64,000 nucleotides of DNA from Lytechinus variegatus. Taxonomy: Eukaryota > Echinodermata > Echinoidea > Temnopleuroida > Toxopneustidae. Under the pieces are notes generated by a model. It made no database searches. It saw only the letters and a program-made list of their open reading frames with translations, and was not told the origin of the DNA. How positions within the stretch are numbered: position 1 is the stretch's first letter; each line of letters starts with the position of its first letter. The stretch covers positions 69,465,356-69,529,355 of the forward strand of contig NC_054740.1 of the NCBI RefSeq assembly GCF_018143015.1. The letters are read 5' to 3'. Shown piece by piece: positions 1 to 12,100 of this stretch. The position numbers were made by a program, and so were the translations under genes.

Positions 1-249
1 AGGCGCGATCACGCGTAAAAGGGGACACAGAGGGCAAGTACGTTACGTACAGGCCTATGTAACGTTATAAGGGTGTCAAAAACGATGTTTAAAATACTGA
101 AAAAAGGATATATTTCCAATACTTGTAGGGTTTTACAAGCCAAATACTTGTTAAGAGATGCATTTTTCATAATCTGGAAAAGACTTCCTTCCCTTGTTTA
201 GGGTGCTTTTCGAAACCCCATGCTCGTGCCCGGTATCCAATCATCAATA
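1..249. other. AT-rich flank, no gene seen
   Basis: I see no coding exon, RNA gene or recognisable repeat here. The first 60 bases have more CpG than the rest but no gene signal. Confidence 0.5.
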
Positions 250-598
250 ATATATAATATTCCGCATTTATATAGCGCTCGATACATCGGAACGACATCT
301 CTAAGCGCTTTATAGACATATTATTACCCCGGTCATCGGATCCTTGCATGCCCGCATGTGTATGCACCTTCTCCACTCCCTGGGGAGCATTCCAACAAGA
401 GTTCCAAGACTCAATTGTTAGGCATACTACATATAGGCTTTCACATCCTACCGGGTACCCATTTAACACCTGGGTGGAGAGTGGCAAAGTGTGGATTAAC
501 GCCTTGCCAAAGGACGCTAGCCCATGGTGGGATTCGAACACACGACCCTCTGATTACAAGGCGAGAGTCAGAACCGCTACACCACGACGCTCGAAGTG
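250..598 (-). repeat. tRNA-derived SINE, copy 1
   Basis: Read on the minus strand, the head at about 598-525 looks like a tRNA. It has an A-box-like TGGTGTAGCGG, a GACTCT/AGGGTC pairing around the anticodon arm and a B-box GTTCGAATCC. The body runs down to a tail at about 300-250 containing AGCGCT, TATATA and AATATTATATA. The same head, the GGTACCC...CACCTGGG middle block and the AGCGCTATATAA tail recur at 59584-59878, so this is a dispersed family and not a working tRNA. The RNA polymerase III promoter role is inferred from the boxes. Confidence 0.75.
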
Positions 599-1247
599 GT
601 CCCCCGGGAATTTGAATCTAATCCCCCATTTCTGGGGAAAGTAAAACATAATGCCCACTAAATTGTGTGCTAGAGGCATATCGTTCGTGTAGAAGGAGTA
701 AACAAAATAAAAAAACCCCGCAAAATCGACTGAAGTCTAGACGAATTTGGCCTACTGCATGCTGTGTACATGTCAATGCATGCGAAATGGTTTCGGCTGG
801 AGAGGTGATCTGATCCATGGAATCAGCTGCCAGTGATCTACCAATAATCCACATTAAATGCAATATCGATTCAATGGACTGTAATGATCTATATCTAAGC
901 CTTAATTCAGTTTTTCCTCCCTCAATATGTACTCGATTTGTTTGAAAAACCCCTTTCTTATCAATGTCATAATCTATTGCGGGCCCTGCATTTCGAATTT
1001 CTCCAGCCAGCTGTCATAGTAGAAGTTTGCCGCCGGCTCAGGGGGCACATTATTCGATGATGAGTGATGACCATCAGTCGTAATGTACATGCATGTATGG
1101 TGCGGGTGTCGCGTGAAAGAATTTTGCACACGAAATGCAGATCTACAGTGCGTATCAAAAAAAGTTTACATTTAGAAAAAGCTCTGGGAATTAAAAGATA
1201 TGCAACATATGGGCAAAATGTTCACATACAATCTTGGGTTTGGGTCT
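599..1247. other. unique intergenic DNA
   Basis: I see no supported gene or repeat boundary in this stretch. The short open frames are not backed by splice signals or family similarity. Confidence 0.45.
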
Positions 1248-1255
1248 CATCTATC

Positions 1256-2832
1256 CAGTGGCGTAGACAGGTCCTTAGACCTGGGGGGGGATGATCCCTA
1301 GCTGGGTCATACTTTATATATATATAATTAATATATAAATATAAAGAATGAAGGAGATAACGTACTCGATAAAAACAAAATATCATGGGCCAAAGCAGAC
1401 GAGTTAAAGATAACAAAATAACACGATCTGCCTCATGGATTATCTCGTGTGTCTTTTAATCACTTTGCTTTCAGCAATTAACAGGGCATCCAGTAATAAA
1501 CAAACTTCATTGCACATTTTTCATGGCAGTAATCTTTTGTTTGATTAATGACAATGAGTAAAGATGATCATAAGAGAAATGTCATTTGTCGGATGTCTAG
1601 TTATCATCTTGGTCATGACAGTCCTGCTAAACATGATCTAGAATAACTAGTATTCCTTATTTTACTAGTATAGTAGTATACTCTTTTAAAAGTAGCGATA
1701 TTGTTAATGATCAAACGAATGAATCAACAACTAAAGGAATAAACAAATAAACAGCCAAATAACTAAAAAAAAATATCAATTACAATTATAGTAATAGGGG
1801 TAAAATAAAAAAAGCTCAACATATTTCTTATCCACGTGCAGATATGCGGACACTAAAATGATAAGCACACTCTGTTCAAAATTACCATGATTACAAAGGC
1901 TTGATTGAATTAAGTATGGAAATGAAATAAACCTCACCGGGTTGTCGGAAGTAAACTGTATAGATAGTAACTTGTTATAATTTCGATTCATTTCTTATTA
2001 TGTACCTTGTTATGATGATTATGATAAAAACATAGGTAAGAAAATTTATAACCTTCAAACCTAGAAGACTGCGCACGTACAGAAATCACTGGTATAAGTA
2101 ATTCCAAAATACATTGCGCCTCGACTTACTTCTTCTTGAAACTGGAAGACGTTTATTTTCACCCAATATAGTTATGCAAAACAGTCGTTAACAGTAAAGG
2201 ATTATAATCACTGAGGCCATCCGAAATTTGCACTTTCATTCCAAAATCATTAATTTACTAATTCGCTCCTTAGAGACTGAAAATTGTCACCTTTCCTTTG
2301 CAAAGTAGGGGTTGAGGACATGGCCAGCAGGGAAAAGGGTCAGTGTATGTGTAAAGGTAATTTCTTATTAATTCGTTTGAACAGTGTTAATGTGTTATGA
2401 AAGCAATTGCTCTGAAAGGGAGTGATTAAGCGAAACTTTCTTAAATCTGTAATGAAATATTTTGAACTTATCTCCTTTGCAAATACATAATATTATAAGG
2501 AAATGTACTTGGTGAAACTCTGAATAACGATCCTTAAATGTATATGACGACGCAAGACAGTTGTTATTACTTAAAACTTGCAAGTTGTAAATGCATATAA
2601 GATGATTGACTCTGAATAAAAGTCCAATTTTGATCATGTTTGTCATTGCTGTACGTTATGATTATTACTGCTATTATTATTGATTGATTTTAACTAGTAT
2701 TCATTGCTTTATTACTGTATAGTTTTGCTTCTTCCCTCACAGAAACCTGGGGGGGGGGATGATTGTACACACCATCCCCCACCTAAAATTCTGGGGGGAA
2801 TGCATCCCCCCCCCCAGCTATCTACGCCCCTG
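1256..2832. mobile_element. non-autonomous hAT-type DNA transposon (TSD CATCTATC)
   Basis: The left end reads CAGTGGCGTAGACAGG and the right end, reverse-complemented, CAGGGGCGTAGATAGC, giving short imperfect terminal inverted repeats. Both ends are followed inward by runs of G or C. The element is flanked by an exact 8-bp direct repeat, CATCTATC, at 1248-1255 and 2833-2840. Short CAG-type TIRs with 8-bp target duplications are the hallmark of the hAT superfamily. The interior is AT-rich and I find no transposase frame, so it must depend on a transposase in trans. Confidence 0.82.
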
Positions 2833-2840
2833 CATCTATC

Positions 2841-3519
2841 CAATGAAAGTAAAAGTTTTGACAGAATGTTACACTTGAGTGAGCACTGTCCATTTTTGTA
2901 AAGCTCGCAGAAATGCTTGTTTTCACGCAGTGTCAAGGGGAAAGGGCGAAATCAAACTTACCCTGCGATACATTTTTCCTACATTTCCCTTGCACTTTTA
3001 GTCAATTAAGATAAAACAGATACATTCAAGCATTTTTAAACAAATTTACCACCCAAATTGAAATTTCAACACTTAGTTAGCACAAATTTTACCCTTTTTG
3101 TGCCAGCTGCCTATCTGAGGACATAACTGAATCTGTACAAAAGTTTACATCAGACATCTCCAGCACTTTTTCACCAAGTTTTTATTATTTAAAGTGGGTC
3201 GACATTTAATTTTCCATTTAATACTTGTTTCTCCACATTTTTCCCAAGCTTGACAATGATTTCCTAATTCATTTTATGTAAATCACAGCTCAGTGTAAAT
3301 CAAATATCGTCTTAATGGCCTTGGTGTGTGGGGGAGCGGGGCGGGGCGCAATGCACTCTTCGAAGTGTATTGGGCAAGGAACCAAGTTAAAAAGAGGTCA
3401 AAGATATCTTCAAATCAATTTTACTTGCTAAATTCTACGTGTACTTCATGATAAAGGTCTACTTTTAGCTATTTCAAAGCTCTGCGCAAATCATTTTTCA
3501 CTAACTTTACAACAGTAAG
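2841..3519. other. intergenic DNA, nothing recognised
   Basis: No coding or RNA signal is visible. A short GC-rich patch near 3325-3355 (GGGGAGCGGGGCGGGG) stands out but has no clear role. Confidence 0.4.
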
Positions 3520-4915
3520 TGGTGCTCACTCAAGCGGAAATATTTTTCTTGTATATAAACTTTAACGTTGACCTGAAAATAACCTTTGACCTTACCATGT
3601 GACCTCTAACTGAGTTTCAAAATTATATATTTAAATTTTGTATCCCCATCTCGAGCTAGCATATAAAGCAAACAAAACTGACATTGATCAACAAATAAAG
3701 ACGAAAAAACATTTTTGTGATTTATGAATAAATTTTTCATAAATTAGGATAATTTCCAGACAAAATTTCAAAATTCTGTGTTCAAGTTTGGTGAACCTCA
3801 TGCAGCTCTACCAGATGGAAGAAAAAAAAATCAAAATCTGTCTACAAATAAAGAAGAAGAGGAATTTTCTGTGATTTATGAATACATTTCGCATAAATTA
3901 GCATTAAAAAATTTCTACTGAAAATTTTCAAAATTCTGTGTAAAAGTTTAGTGGGCCTCATGAAGTTCTACCGGATGGAAGAAGAAATATCAAAATCTGT
4001 CAACAAATGAAGAAGGGGCATTTTCTGTGATTTCTGAATAAATTTCGCATAAATTAGCATAGGTAATTTTCTACTGAAAATTTCAAAAATCTGTGTAGAA
4101 GTTTGGTGAACCTCATAAAGTTCTACAAGATAAAAGAAGAAATAAAGTAAAAATCGGTCAACAATTGAAGAAGAAAAAGCATTTTATGTGAAATTTTAAA
4201 AATATGAATAACTAAATTTCGAATAAATTAGCATAAAAATTGTTCTAGTCAAAATTTCAAAAATCTGTATACAAGATTGGTGAACCTCATGAAGCTCTAC
4301 CAGATGGAAAAAAAAAATCGGTCAACAAATAAAGAAGAAGCATTTTATGTGAATTTTTAAAAATATGCATAAATTAATTTCGCATAAATTAGCATAAAAA
4401 TTGTTCTGGTCAAAATTTCAAAATTCTGTGTAGAAGATTGGTGAACCTCATGAAGCTCTACCAGATGGAAGCAAAAAAATCAAAATCGGTCAACAAATAA
4501 AGAAGAAGAAGTATTTCATGTGAATTTTTAAAGATATGCATAAATTAATTTCGCATAAATTAGCATAAAAATTGTTCTGGTCAAAATTTCAAAATTCTGT
4601 GTAGAACTTTGGTGAACCACATAAAGCTCTACCAGATGGAAGCAAAAAAATCAAAATCGGTCAACAAATAAAGAAGTAGCATTTTTTGTGAATTTTGAAA
4701 AATGCGCATAAATTAGCATATTTTTAATGAATTTCAAAATTCTGTGTAGAAGTTTTGAATGCCCCACCTAGTGCTATCATATAAAGCAAACAGAATTGAA
4801 ATCGGACTTGAAATGGCGAAGTAGTAGCATTTTGAAATTGTGGACGGACGACAGACGACGGACGCCACGCCACGCCACGGCATAAGCTCATCTTGCCCTT
4901 CGGGCCGGATGAGCT
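3520..4915 (+). repeat. tandem-array element ending in an AGCTCATC/GATGAGCT hairpin
   Basis: From about 3660 to 4790 a unit of roughly 150-165 bp recurs. Each unit carries GGTGAACCTCATGAAGCTC, ACCAGATGGAAG, CAACAAATAAAGAAG and CGCATAAATTAGCATAAA blocks, and the units become more alike towards the right. The array gives way to a GC-rich spacer of GACGGACGACAGACGACGG type at about 4840-4880. A perfect-looking hairpin follows at 4885-4915: AGCTCATC pairs with GATGAGCT, and GCCC pairs with GGGC around TTC. A run of A follows. The left boundary is uncertain. The architecture matches the unrelated family at 20347-21450. Confidence 0.75.
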
Positions 4916-5334
4916 AAAAAACAGCCCCTTTATTCAGCTTCTAAATTATTCAACAACCTAGCCGCAACAACCACAACCCGATTAGAAAAAAATCCGACTA
5001 CATTTGCACGACTCATATCACTTTCTTAATTCAATCCTCCACCCCGACCACCCATGTTGATACTGCATTATATACCCTCACTTTTTTTAAAATTCTAATG
5101 TTTTTATTTCGTCTATTTATTTTTCATTTTTGTTTACTCCCATCTTACTTTTGCCAATTGTATTTTATTCATACTTTGATATATCATGCTTCTCGTTGTT
5201 CTTATTTTTGTAAGCTTATTTTATGTTATTGTTTGTTACTATTTTTGTTCACGGCCTTGCTGAAAAGCAGCTTTTAGCTGAAAGCAGGCTTTTTAACCGT
5301 GAATAAATAAACAAAATACAACACAATACTTAAT
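4916..5334. other. possible LINE 3' tail
   Basis: A T-rich stretch ends in GGCCTTGCTGAAAAGCAGC, a short stem (AAAAGCAGCTTTT / AAAGCAGGCTTTTT) and GTGAATAAATAAAC. This resembles the 3' untranslated tails of CR1/L2-type non-LTR retrotransposons, which I recall having a comparable GGCC..CTGAAAA block before AATAAA. No reverse transcriptase reading is visible, so a 5'-truncated copy is only a suggestion. Confidence 0.3.
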
Positions 5335-6680
5335 TTTCAGGTTTGATTGGTGAGTAATGTATACCTCAATGATTTCCTCTGTAATAATAAGCAATTCTAA
5401 AACAAACTACTTAAAATCCCCTTTTCATGACATCGCGATTAACGCTCTCATTAATTTGTTATACATATATTAACCCATGCATCCTATTCATAATTACAAA
5501 AGTGCTTTAAATATCCTGTTTTCAGGAATTACATGTAATATCAACAAATTTCGAGCTGTCATTAGGCTTATTAAATTAATATTTTCATGAATTCCTTATG
5601 ATTAAATCTTCCTTTTTACAGATGGAATATCTCGCGCTCAGGAAGAGGAATGGAAGAAAGTAATCATTTTTCATATGATGACAAAATGTCCTTAGAATGT
5701 CCAGGTCGTAACTCAAAATAAAAATAATAAAAACATCAGCTAGCGCTTCGCGCTCACATCATTTGTTAAGAGCGATCCATAATATCCACTTCACGATTTT
5801 CCTACACAATGCATAAATTAGTGCTTAAATTGACCCTTTTTCAGATGGGAATATCTAATATTTTCAGCACGCGCTTCGCGATCACATTATTGATTTTCAT
5901 GATAAAAAAATATTTAGAATGCCCAGATACTAGGTATAAATCCTAAACACATGCACACATGTTTATTGAGATACAGGAATTGTTCTTTATTTAGAACATA
6001 CTAAAATTTTCTGCTCGCGCTTCGCGCTCACATTATTGATTTAGGATACCCAATTACCCATGCTTTTCATGATTTACAAAAACATGAATAGAGTGACAGG
6101 CGCATACATTCGTAATTCGGAAGGTTCGTTAGTCCGAAAACGAAAAAAGGTTCGTTAGTCCAAAAACGAAACGAGGTTCGTTAGTTCGAAAACGAAATGA
6201 GGTTCGTTAGTCTGTAGGCAAAATAAGGTCACATGTAGTTAATGCGAAAATGAAATAAGGTTCGTTTGAAGTACTTATTCTATTTATGTATTCCACGAAG
6301 TTCTCAAAATATTCCTGTTTCAGGTCTGATCGTCAAAGCTTATCAGCTGGCGCTGCGTGCTCGCATTTTCATTAGTATGTATGAACCTACTTCTATATCC
6401 CTCTTTATGACAGTTTATCAAAATATTTAAGCTCACACTTCGCGCTCGAAGTAATTAGTTAGTTCTATACGCGTCTTGTTCATTATCACAAAAATTGCTC
6501 AGAATATTCAATATTTAGGAAAAAATCCTGAAATTTCTATAAAATTTACAAGAATTAAGCTAGGAAGTCATTGCTCGGACAATCCCTTCAAAGAAAAAAA
6601 AATCAGCTTTGAGCAGCCGATCGGGGAATATATGAACGAACCCCCCCCCCCCCCCCACATTGGCGAAAGCTCGGTCCATA
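5335..6680 (-). repeat. GCTCGCGCTTCGCGCTC array, copy 1
   Basis: Units of roughly 110-150 bp each carry a near-palindromic GCTCGCGCTTCGCGCTC or close variant (about 5745, 5870, 6012, 6430). Each is followed by an ACATTATT-like and a TTTTCAT..TTACAAAA block. The segment 5335-6100 aligns in the same orientation with 9955-10730. A module ending ATTGGCGAAAGCTCGGTCC after a long C run closes the copy near 6640-6680. It recurs at 11150-11255, where it ends in a transposon-like terminus. The strand is given as minus because the arrays at 46-51 kb run the other way with their left ends visible. Confidence 0.65.
6108..6275. repeat. about 30-bp minisatellite, left arm of an inverted pair
   Basis: At least four degenerate tandem copies of GGTTCGTTAGTCCGAAAACG plus a short A/G-rich joint. 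The reverse complement of this unit makes up 7500-7800, so the two arrays face each other across about 1.2 kb. Confidence 0.65.
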
Positions 6681-7499
6681 TTTGTATACATGTATACACA
6701 TATAAAATTATTGTGAAATAATTGTGTGCTCTTCCCCGTTCATTCCGAAAAGCTGGAATTTTTTTTGCCCCGCCCCGGCCAAAACAGGTGTCTTTACCAC
6801 CCCAATTCTGGTCCAAACAATCACACCCCCCCCCCCCGCGCAGAGCGATTTTTAAAGGTTTATATATAAGTGGTAAACATTTCATGAAGAATGGATCTTT
6901 CAGTGGACTTTTTAAACTTTAAACAAAGCAATTTCAAAATGTATGATAATAATTCTGCTCTTATTCTGGCTTTCGTTAATAGGTAAATAGTAGTTTTCTC
7001 ATTGAATGCATTTATGTCTTATTTGTGTGATGTTCAATTGTCTGTTTTTTAAGTTGTAATTATTGTAAACTTTTTCAGTTTAGGCCTTGTATCTTTGTAT
7101 CATGTACATTCATTTATGTTTAAAGCGGTTAATTTCAATGAATAATACAATAATTGCATGTCTAGCAATGAGAGAGAAAAAACCGAGCTACATGTAACCT
7201 CATAAGCCTTTTGAGCTCGGTATTGACGCTCGCAACACATCCTAAGGATGCCCTTTTAACAGTAATCAGCAAAAAAAAACAGGGTTTTACTCTCGCTCGT
7301 TACAATCTCTCGCGAAAAATAAAGCCTAAGGATATCTTACCATAATCAGAAATTACTTCAAAAAGGCTTTCTTCTAGTTCACTCTACTTAGCTCTGCCGC
7401 TCCTCTTTTTGCTTCCCCAACCACATTACAATAATAGTAACGGTGTTCCCCCCCCCCACACGCACCCTTCCGGTTTTCCCGACTTCGCCATATTTCATT
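6681..7499. other. DNA between the two inverted minisatellite arrays
   Basis: AT-rich with homopolymer C runs near 6828 and 7447 and GAGCTCGG/CTCGCTCG fragments. I find no coding frame with support. Confidence 0.4.
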
Positions 7500-7800
7500 T
7501 TTCAGATTAACGAACCTTCGGAATAAAGAACCTTATTTTGTTTTCGGATTAACGCACCTTAGGAACAAGGAATCTTATTTTTTTTCGGATTAACGAACCT
7601 CCGGAACAACGAACTTTATTACGTTTACGGATTATCGAACCTTCGGACTATAAACGAACCTTAGGAATAAAGCCACAAATGTTCGGATTAACGAACCCAT
7701 TTTTGTTTTTGGATAAACGAACATCGAGGTATATGCAATTTACGTATTTCGGAATTACAAACCTTCGGAATAACGAATCTTCGGTAATACGAAGTGTTAC
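7500..7800. repeat. about 30-bp minisatellite, right arm of an inverted pair
   Basis: Degenerate tandem copies of TTCGGATTAACGAACCTTCG with spacers of AATAA and TTATTTTGT. The sequence is the reverse complement of the 6108-6275 unit. Confidence 0.65.
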
Positions 7801-8240
7801 CTCGTTTTTAGGTCTAAATATGTTTTTTCCCGCTCACGCTTTGCGCTCGCATTGATTAGTTACATGCCTATCCGGCCCATGATTACAAAATATGCTTAGA
7901 ATTTCAATTATTTTTTTTAGGTTGGAATGACAACAACTTTCAGCACGCGCTTTGCGCTCGCTTTCTTGCTAACTGCAAACAGTCTTCAACAGGTCCCTTT
8001 CCGAACAGTTATATATGGATTTTGTTCAGGATCACAAACATTGCCCACATACGTTCGATTTTCAGGACAAGATACATGAAATTTAAAAAAAAAATTGCAC
8101 GCGCTTCGCACTCGCATCATTTAAATGGCCTGTAAGATGACTGTGTTTTATAAGAATAAAGCAAAGAAGTGACTGTTACGAAGAAACAAACAAAAATCAT
8201 CTTTGAGTGGCCGATAGGAGAAAATATGGATGATTTTTTG
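7801..8240 (-). repeat. GCTCGCGCTTCGCGCTC array, partial copy 2
   Basis: It carries GCTCACGCTTTGCGCTCGC (about 7832), GCACGCGCTTTGCGCTCGC (about 7943) and GCACGCGCTTCGCACTCGC (about 8098). The end module AATCATCTTTGAGTGGCCGA near 8195 also occurs in copies 1 and 3. Confidence 0.6.
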
Positions 8241-9130
8241 TTTCCTGTAGAATGGAGAGGGATGTGGCCTGACCGATATAGCAACTGATCATTTCTTTTA
8301 AAATTATAATGTACTTTGAGCGACATCTCTGGGTGCAATCATCCCGACTGAGTGCATTGTCCTGTCTCGCTTTCTTTAAATTGCATTCTGTTTCCACATT
8401 GTTAGATATTAAACTTAATACCACGCACTCAACATTTCGACATTTTCAAATGATTATTGTGCGGGAAGTCCTTGACATATTGTTTTTTTTAATGACTTAT
8501 TCAATATTTCCTTTTAAATTTGATGTGATAATTTTGTGGTGATTCCGATTGATGTGTCATATGCTTTTGTATTGTTGTAAGTTTCGAGGGCAAGTAAGAA
8601 AACAAGCCTTGCAAAGACGATCCTGTTTTGATCTAGTTTTAAAAAAAGCAGCTGGTTTACCTTCTTTTATCTCCTTTTCTCTTCAATTTCTATTTCATAT
8701 TAAAACGTTAATTAATATCTATTTCCATTTGTAATAACGGAAAAAGTTATTCATCTCAATTTTCATTTTTCTATCTTTATTTTCTGTTTTGGAAACAGGA
8801 TAACGAATTATCTTATTATTACAGTTTGATTCTCGTTTCGCCCTCACTCGCTCATGTCCTACGCTTTTTAGGCAGGGGTGAGATCAACATGCAAATATGC
8901 ATAGGAGGGCTTTCGCCCTCTTGGTATTCAGTTGTGATATTGTTAATTAACTTCCTCAATGGAACGAGGCAGTGATTCCAAGTCACATACTGACTGAATG
9001 TACCTGTTCTGCGAAAGCCCATTCTTTCTGAGGTAAACGAACAAGTGAAATCTAATAAAAATACACTGGATCGGCTGTTTCAACGGTTGCTATAAATTTC
9101 AAAGGCCTTTATTACATATAATAGATAAAG
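8241..9130. other. upstream region of the transporter gene
   Basis: No coding exon is evident. The promoter and any 5' untranslated exon of the downstream transporter would be expected here or further left. I see no TATA box or initiator that I would defend. Confidence 0.35.
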
Positions 9131-12100
9131 ATGGATATGGGATGGTGGAACAGTATTTCCCCTTGTCTCCCAGTTGTACTAGTCTTCTTCTTCGAGTCAT
9201 CTTTCTTGATTGGAACAATCAAAATCATGGGTGTGTTACTATACGACATGTCTAAATCATTACAAACGACTACGGCAGATCTGGGATTCATGATAGGCAT
9301 TTACACTGCCTTTTCTTTTGTGTTTGGTGAGTGAAGGAATACTTAGCTTAAAAATTCATGAATTATTTCAAAATTAATTGTCAATGGATCGATTACCACG
9401 CCTACAGAACATGACCCTGGGAAGCGGGGTACTGAAGCACCCCAAGATTTTCCTAGGGGGCACTGCGTGCCATAGGCAGCACCCCCTGGAATTCTGAAAG
9501 GTGTGAAAAAAATGAAAAATGTAAACAAAATGACGTACTTTTGTATTAACCCCTTCCCCTAACCCCATGACCTTCATTTTTCTTTATTGAAACCCTTTTC
9601 TTTTTTTCTTTTCAAATTTACATCAGCACCCCTCGTAAAAAAATCGTTCCTAGGGCCCAGCTACAGGGGCTTTCTGGGCGTCATGTTAGGCATTTATACT
9701 GCCTTCATCTTGATTTTAGTGAATGATGGAAAATTGCATAATTTAACAAACAAAATTCATGAATATTTCAAATTGTTATTGGATACATTACCACACCTAC
9801 AGGTTTTTCTGGGCGTTATGATAGGCATTTACACAAATATATTTTTAAAAAGTGCTCTGTAAAAATGTCAGTTTTATGGTCTGAATAATAACAAAAAAAT
9901 GATTTATCAGGTACCTATAATTTTCGTGTATTCCATAAAGTTTTAAAAATATCCCTTTCCAGGTCTGATTGTCAAAACGTATCAGCTAGCGCTGCACGCT
10001 CGCATTTTGATTGGCGAGTGAGTGTATGCCTCAATATTGAATATACAACAAACTATTTAAAATCCCCTTTTCATGACAGTTTATCAAAAATTTTGGCTCG
10101 CAATTTGCACTCGCATTAATGTTAATACTGATGCATCCTATTTTATAATCACAAAAGTGCTTGAAATGTCCAGTTTTCAGGCAATCATATCAGATTTCGC
10201 GGCCTCATTAGGCATTCAGGAACAAGATATTAATTCAATAATTCAATTATCCCTTTTGTTTCATCTCGGGCTTTGCAAGAGGAATAGGACACAGTCTTCA
10301 TTTTCATATGATGACACGTCCTAAGGATGTGCCGGTCCTATGTCAAAAATCAAAGTAATAATAATGAAAAATATCAGCTCTTTATTAAGTGCGATCCATA
10401 TCCACCTCACAATTTTTCTATAAAGTTCTTGAAGAATAGAGCTGAAATTTACTCTTTTTTCAGATCGGAATATCAAATAGTTTGAGCTCGCGCTTCGCGC
10501 TCACTTTGATTTTCACGATAAAAGATGTATTTAGATTGCCTATATTCTAGGTCTAAATATGAAACACGCGCGTGCATGTTTATTCGATACTCAACTTGTT
10601 CTCTATTCAAATCATTATTCAGTTTAAGATCAAAATATCAAAAAATTTCCGCTCGCGCTTTGTGCTCGCATTATTAATGTAGAAAGATCCCCAATTACTC
10701 ATCCTTTTCATGATTTACAAAACATGAATAGTGTTTCGTTCAGTAGGTCTAAATCTCGAAACTTTCCGCTTTGAACTCGCATCAATTATTGTTTAGTTAT
10801 ATACCTATTCTGTTTAAGTTACAAAAAGTGCTTGGAATTTTCATTCTTTGGGTAAAAATTCAGCTCGTGCTTCGCGCTCGAATTGTTTGATTAAAAAAAT
10901 GTACGTCTTCATCGACTTCATGGCTAACTGCATGCAGTCTTTAACAGGTACCTTTCCATCAGTTAATTTCTGCTCGTGCTTTGCGTTCGTAGTAATTATT
11001 TGGTTGCATACACATCTTTTTCAGGATAACAAACATTGCCCTGAATCTTCAAATTTTAGGGAAAAACTACATCAGATTTCCAAAAAAAATACATATGTAT
11101 GTTGATTAATAAGAATAAAGCTAAAAGTGGCTATTTGGACTACCCCTTCAAAGAAACCAAAACTCATCTTCGAACGGCCGATTGGGGAAAATATAGCTGA
11201 ATATTTTTTTCGCGCCCCCCCCCCCCCCTATTGGCGAAGGCTGGATCCGCCCCTGATTATATAATTTACATTTAAATGTCAAGCCCACCCCAGGAAACTA
11301 TTGACTTAAATAAATAGAGAAAAATCAAACTAGCATAGTGCAGAAAATTTCTTCAAAATCGGATGTAAAATAAGAAGTTATGACATTTTAAAGTTTCGCT
11401 TATTTTTCACAAAACTAGGTGACTCAGTCGATGATGTCCACCACTCACTATTTCTTTTGTTTTTTATTGTTTGAATTATACAATATTTCATTTTTTATAA
11501 ATTTGACAATAAGGACCAACTTGGCTGAACCATGTAGTATTAAACATTGCTAATTCTACACGTTCAGTGAGGAATCAATCGTTGTATCACTTGACAATTA
11601 GGAGAAAATTAGAATATTTCATATTTCATATAATAAAATACAAAAGAAAAAGTGATTGAATGACGTCATAGTCTCCCCATTTGCATACCAGCCAGGATGT
11701 GCATATAACTGTTTTCTAAAATTAAGCGAAACCTTAAAATGTCATAACTTTCTAATTTTTTTTACATCCGATCTCGATGAAATTTTCAGTGTTATGCTTG
11801 TTGGATTTTTCCCTTTTTATTCAAATCAGCTTTTTGTTGGGTTGGACTTGTCCTTTAACTATATACGTATCATATCAATATCCACTCGGACCCATTATGA
11901 TGTTGAAAAATGAAAAATTACTTTAATAACTGAACTCTTTTTTGTTTTTTTCTGCTATTCAAGTTATGCAAGTGGTTCAAAGAAATCCCGAATTCGTCTA
12001 TTTCAGTGTGTTTGCGCACATTAGTGTTTACATTACAATTCTTCAGGTATGTATGTGATGAAGTGCTGTTCTACTATTCAAACTGGCCAAGATATATCCT

